NCBI GenBank assembly: GCA_002352445.1
Contig: DEIL01000203.1
Coordinates: 1-16,446 of the forward strand
Source: Desulfobulbaceae bacterium UBA2775
Lineage (GTDB): Bacteria > Desulfobacterota > Desulfobulbia > Desulfobulbales > Desulfocapsaceae
Direction: 5' to 3'
DNA: 16,446 nt
Position 1 is the first letter of the stretch, and every line of letters starts with the position of its first letter. The position numbers and the translations under genes are program-made. The notes beneath the pieces were generated by a model. It had not been told where the DNA came from. It saw only the letters and a list, made by a program, of their open reading frames with translations, and did no database searches. This document shows positions 14,423-16,446 of the stretch, one piece after another.

Positions 14423-14741
14423 AAAAAAATCTACCAAGGGCAACAAGGCCCATTCCCGTAGCCACCGTGCCAAAGAAACTCTTGAACCGCCAGGCCACTA
14501 AAAATGTCGGAATTGCTGCCAGCAAGAAGACATTATCCAATTGCAGGGTAAATTCACCATCCCGGCAGAGCAGTCCTGGAGCCAGCAGTGCAGCAAGGAC
14601 TGTTGCAGGAACAAAGCTTAGCCACCGGGCAATCCAGGGCGACAGTCTGCGACCGGAGAGCAGCAGCATGGGCAACAGGCGGGGCAGGTAGGTGACCGCC
14701 CCCATACCGCAGATTGTCAGGAAGACGAGTTTTTCATCCAT
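14415..14741 (-). CDS. azlD: AzlD-type branched-chain amino-acid exporter small subunit
   Basis: This 108-residue membrane protein has about four helices and the AzlD/YgaH pattern: VTYLPRLLPMLLLSGRRL near the N-terminus and FVPATVLAALLAPGLL in the middle. It is the small subunit of the AzlC/AzlD pair, which exports branched-chain amino acids or related compounds. Its ATG lies inside the end of azlC (25-bp overlap), with GGAG just upstream, so it is translated by coupling. Its end meets yedF tail to tail, and the shared run of A/T at 14422-14430 encodes three phenylalanines. No separate terminator is visible between the two convergent genes. Confidence 0.9.
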   Translation of the reverse strand: MDEKLVFLTICGMGAVTYLPRLLPMLLLSGRRLSPWIARWLSFVPATVLAALLAPGLLCRDGEFTLQLDNVFLLAAIPTFLVAWRFKSFFGTVATGMGLVALGRFFFN

Positions 14742-15472
14742 TGTTCTACTCCGACACCGATGGTGGCAGCAACCATCGTTGCAATAATAACATGGGACTG
14801 ACTGAAGCCGAGCAGATAGAGTGCTACTGACAACCCGCCTGACAGTATCGCCATCATTAAATATACAGGTTGAACAACCTGGGGCACTAAAAGCGCAATA
14901 AACATGGCCGGCAGAGCGAAATCCAATCCCACCGGCCGGACATCGGTGATCTGTCCTCCGGCTAAATAACCAATTAAACTACCAAACACCCAGGATGACT
15001 GGGCGGTAATATTTACTGCAAAGGTTTGACTTTTTTTGGGAGTTCTCCTGGCCATCCGCATTGTGTGCAGGGCGAAAGTTTCATCAGTTAATTCATAACC
15101 AAAGAAGGCGATCTGCCATTTCTTCCAGCCTCTCAGTTTCGGTGCCAAAGCTGCAGACATCAGCAGATGACGAAGATTGACCACAAATGTGGTTAATATC
15201 AGGGTGAATGGCGAGGCGGCTGCACCAAAGAGTCCGGCACCGATCAGCTGCGCACTTCCCGCAAAAACAATCACGGACATAGCAACGGTATTGAACAGCC
15301 CCAGGCCGCTTTTCTGTGCCAATACACCATAGGCAAATCCCACAGGAATATACCCCAGCACGATTGGCAAGGCCTGGTATACACCACTCCAGAATCCCTC
15401 TGGTTTTTTTTTATGTGCTGACTCTTTCAGCTTCTTCACATTTTGTATGCTCCCTGCCGCATAAAAAATCAA
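14717..15472 (-). CDS. azlC: AzlC-type branched-chain amino-acid exporter large subunit
   Basis: The protein is AzlC/YgaZ-like and has about seven to eight membrane helices; it forms the exporter with AzlD. Family blocks are clear: PIVLGYIPVGFAYGVLA near the start, FAGSAQLIGAGLFG, and NLRHLLMSAALAP. The frame opens at TTG 15472, giving 251 residues. A GTG at 15439 is preceded by GGGAG at about 10 nt and gives 240 residues, close to E. coli YgaZ, so it may be the real start. The gene follows thyA by 8 bp (41 bp with the GTG start) on the same strand and is probably cotranscribed with it, although no functional link to thymidylate synthesis is known. Confidence 0.9.
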   Translation of the reverse strand: MIFYAAGSIQNVKKLKESAHKKKPEGFWSGVYQALPIVLGYIPVGFAYGVLAQKSGLGLFNTVAMSVIVFAGSAQLIGAGLFGAAASPFTLILTTFVVNLRHLLMSAALAPKLRGWKKWQIAFFGYELTDETFALHTMRMARRTPKKSQTFAVNITAQSSWVFGSLIGYLAGGQITDVRPVGLDFALPAMFIALLVPQVVQPVYLMMAILSGGLSVALYLLGFSQSHVIIATMVAATIGVGVEQWMKNSSS

Positions 15473-15480
15473 TAACCGGG

Positions 15481-16332
15481 TTAAACGGCAAACGCGAACT
15501 TAATGGCCGGGTGATGCTGATAGCCGATCAGCCTGAAATCATCTATCGTAACCCATGTTTCCAAATCGTTAAGGGTTTTAATATCCGGATTAATCTCCAG
15601 TTTCGGCAGTGGCAAGGGGTCACGCTTTAGCTGAACGTCACGTATCAGTTCAAGCTGGTCTTCATAGATATGGGCATTAACAATTTTATGGAATGCTTTG
15701 GCTGGTTTCAGCCCGGTTATCTGAGCCATAATCATGAGCAGCCAGCTTACCTGCACCTGGTTAAAGCCGTGGCCCAGCGGCAGATCATCTGAGCGCTGAT
15801 AGGAGGTTAAATATAACTTGTCTCCGAGAATGCTGAAGGTATGAGTGTGCATACAGGAGTTCAGGCAGGCACGATCCCGTTCACCCGGATTCATGAATGT
15901 CATTATCTCACTGCGATTATCAATACCCTGTCGAAGATCATTGTAGACATTGAGTAACTGATCTATGGATTTGTTTTCGGGATTACGCCAGTCCCGACCC
16001 TGGGCGCCATAACACCGGCCCATATCATCTGTACCTTTACGAAGCGGATTATCCAGCCACACTGAATTTTCATTGGCATTTGCATTCCAGGTATTGCAGC
16101 CTATCTTTCGAAAATCAGCAGCATTGGTATAACCTCTGAGGTAGCCCAGCATCTCTGCAATGGCCGGTTTCCAGAAAAGTTTTTTAGTGGTTAATACCGG
16201 CAGTTCTCCGTCACTGACATCGTATTCCAGGTCTACATTAATGACCGTAAGGCATCGCTTACCTGTTCGCTTATTTTCAATCCATTCGCCAGTTTCTATT
16301 ACACGCCGGCATAATTCCAGATATTGCTTCAT
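15481..16332 (-). CDS. thyA: Thymidylate synthase (Vibrio-like long form)
   Basis: This 283-residue enzyme makes dTMP from dUMP using methylene-tetrahydrofolate. The dUMP-binding and catalytic residues are present: R22 in the loop KRTGKR, R140, the nucleophile C160 in LNSCMH, R180 and S181 in QRSDD, D183, N191 in GFNQ, and H221/Y223 in NAHIYEDQ. The segment around the nucleophile (NSCMHTHTF) and the AEMLGYLRGYTNAADF and NANEN regions differ from E. coli ThyA (264 residues) and resemble, from memory, the 283-residue form in Vibrio. The ATG at 16332 has GGAG upstream; the open frame to 16362 lacks this. It is the first gene of the thyA-azlC-azlD group. Confidence 0.93.
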   Translation of the reverse strand: MKQYLELCRRVIETGEWIENKRTGKRCLTVINVDLEYDVSDGELPVLTTKKLFWKPAIAEMLGYLRGYTNAADFRKIGCNTWNANANENSVWLDNPLRKGTDDMGRCYGAQGRDWRNPENKSIDQLLNVYNDLRQGIDNRSEIMTFMNPGERDRACLNSCMHTHTFSILGDKLYLTSYQRSDDLPLGHGFNQVQVSWLLMIMAQITGLKPAKAFHKIVNAHIYEDQLELIRDVQLKRDPLPLPKLEINPDIKTLNDLETWVTIDDFRLIGYQHHPAIKFAFAV

Positions 16333-16446
16333 TTTAATCTCCAAATTCGAGCAAAGCGGCACTTTTTAGCACCCGATGCTGCGCTGGTGGCTTGACCGAG
16401 ACAATCTTTTTTACATATAATTGATTTATATGAAAGTCATGTGCTG

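Noticed and set aside
16363..16446. Possible gene or promoter upstream of thyA
   Set aside because: No open frame of useful length with a ribosome-binding site, and no convincing -35/-10 pair; only short partial repeats (GGTGC and AGCA/TGCT) are visible.

Overview
The window looks like chromosomal DNA from an anaerobic, selenium-using deltaproteobacterium (Desulfobacterota, possibly a Desulfobulbales-type sulfate reducer). This is inferred from gene content: a selenocysteine-containing SelD followed by YedF, a TrpB2-type enzyme, a CbpA/CbpM pair and a MoxR/Bat locus. No rRNA, tRNA, CRISPR array, transposase or phage gene is visible. Coding density is high and almost all genes belong to recognisable families.

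Layout. (1) 1-3781, minus strand: a MoxR-type operon read right to left, moxR - DUF58 protein - small membrane protein - BatA-like VWA protein. The first 13 codons of another membrane protein, probably a second VWA protein, run off the left edge. (2) 3782-4065: an upstream region with a perfect 22-bp palindrome, a REP-like hairpin, and the intrinsic terminator of the next gene. (3) 4066-4773, minus: a Bax-inhibitor-1 family membrane protein. (4) 5003-7812, plus: an ECHDC3-like crotonase lacking the usual catalytic glutamates, a zinc-type thioredoxin 2, the co-chaperone CbpA with its modulator CbpM, and an 87-residue unknown. (5) 7867-9824: a PAS-containing NarL-type sensor kinase and its LuxR-family regulator, followed by a tiny exported Gly/Ser/Asp-rich peptide with its own promoter. 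(6) 10177-10507: a mostly non-coding gap with a second REP-like hairpin. (7) 10508-12467: TrpB2 and hypoxanthine phosphoribosyltransferase, separated by a hairpin that buries a strong Shine-Dalgarno sequence. (8) 12533-14422: a selenium module made of a small cysteine-rich protein, SelD with an in-frame UGA read as selenocysteine, and YedF. (9) 14415-16332, minus: thyA - azlC - azlD, meeting yedF tail to tail.

The most informative item is selD. A conventional ORF caller starts it at residue 66 (12936) because of the UGA at 12789. The true gene starts at 12741, overlaps the upstream small gene, carries UGA at codon 17 (the position of the catalytic Cys/Sec) and has a SECIS-like hairpin just after the UGA. 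SelD makes selenophosphate, and YedF is a TusA/DsrE-type protein long linked to selenium metabolism, so the module probably serves Sec synthesis or selenium trafficking. The remaining genes form modules for stress and folding (CbpAM, Trx2, Bax-inhibitor, MoxR/Bat) and for nucleotide and amino-acid metabolism (Hpt, ThyA, TrpB2, AzlCD). I see no clearly novel multigene system. The best candidates for undescribed biology are the small proteins: 72 residues before selD, 87 residues after cbpM, and the 60-residue exported peptide after the two-component system.
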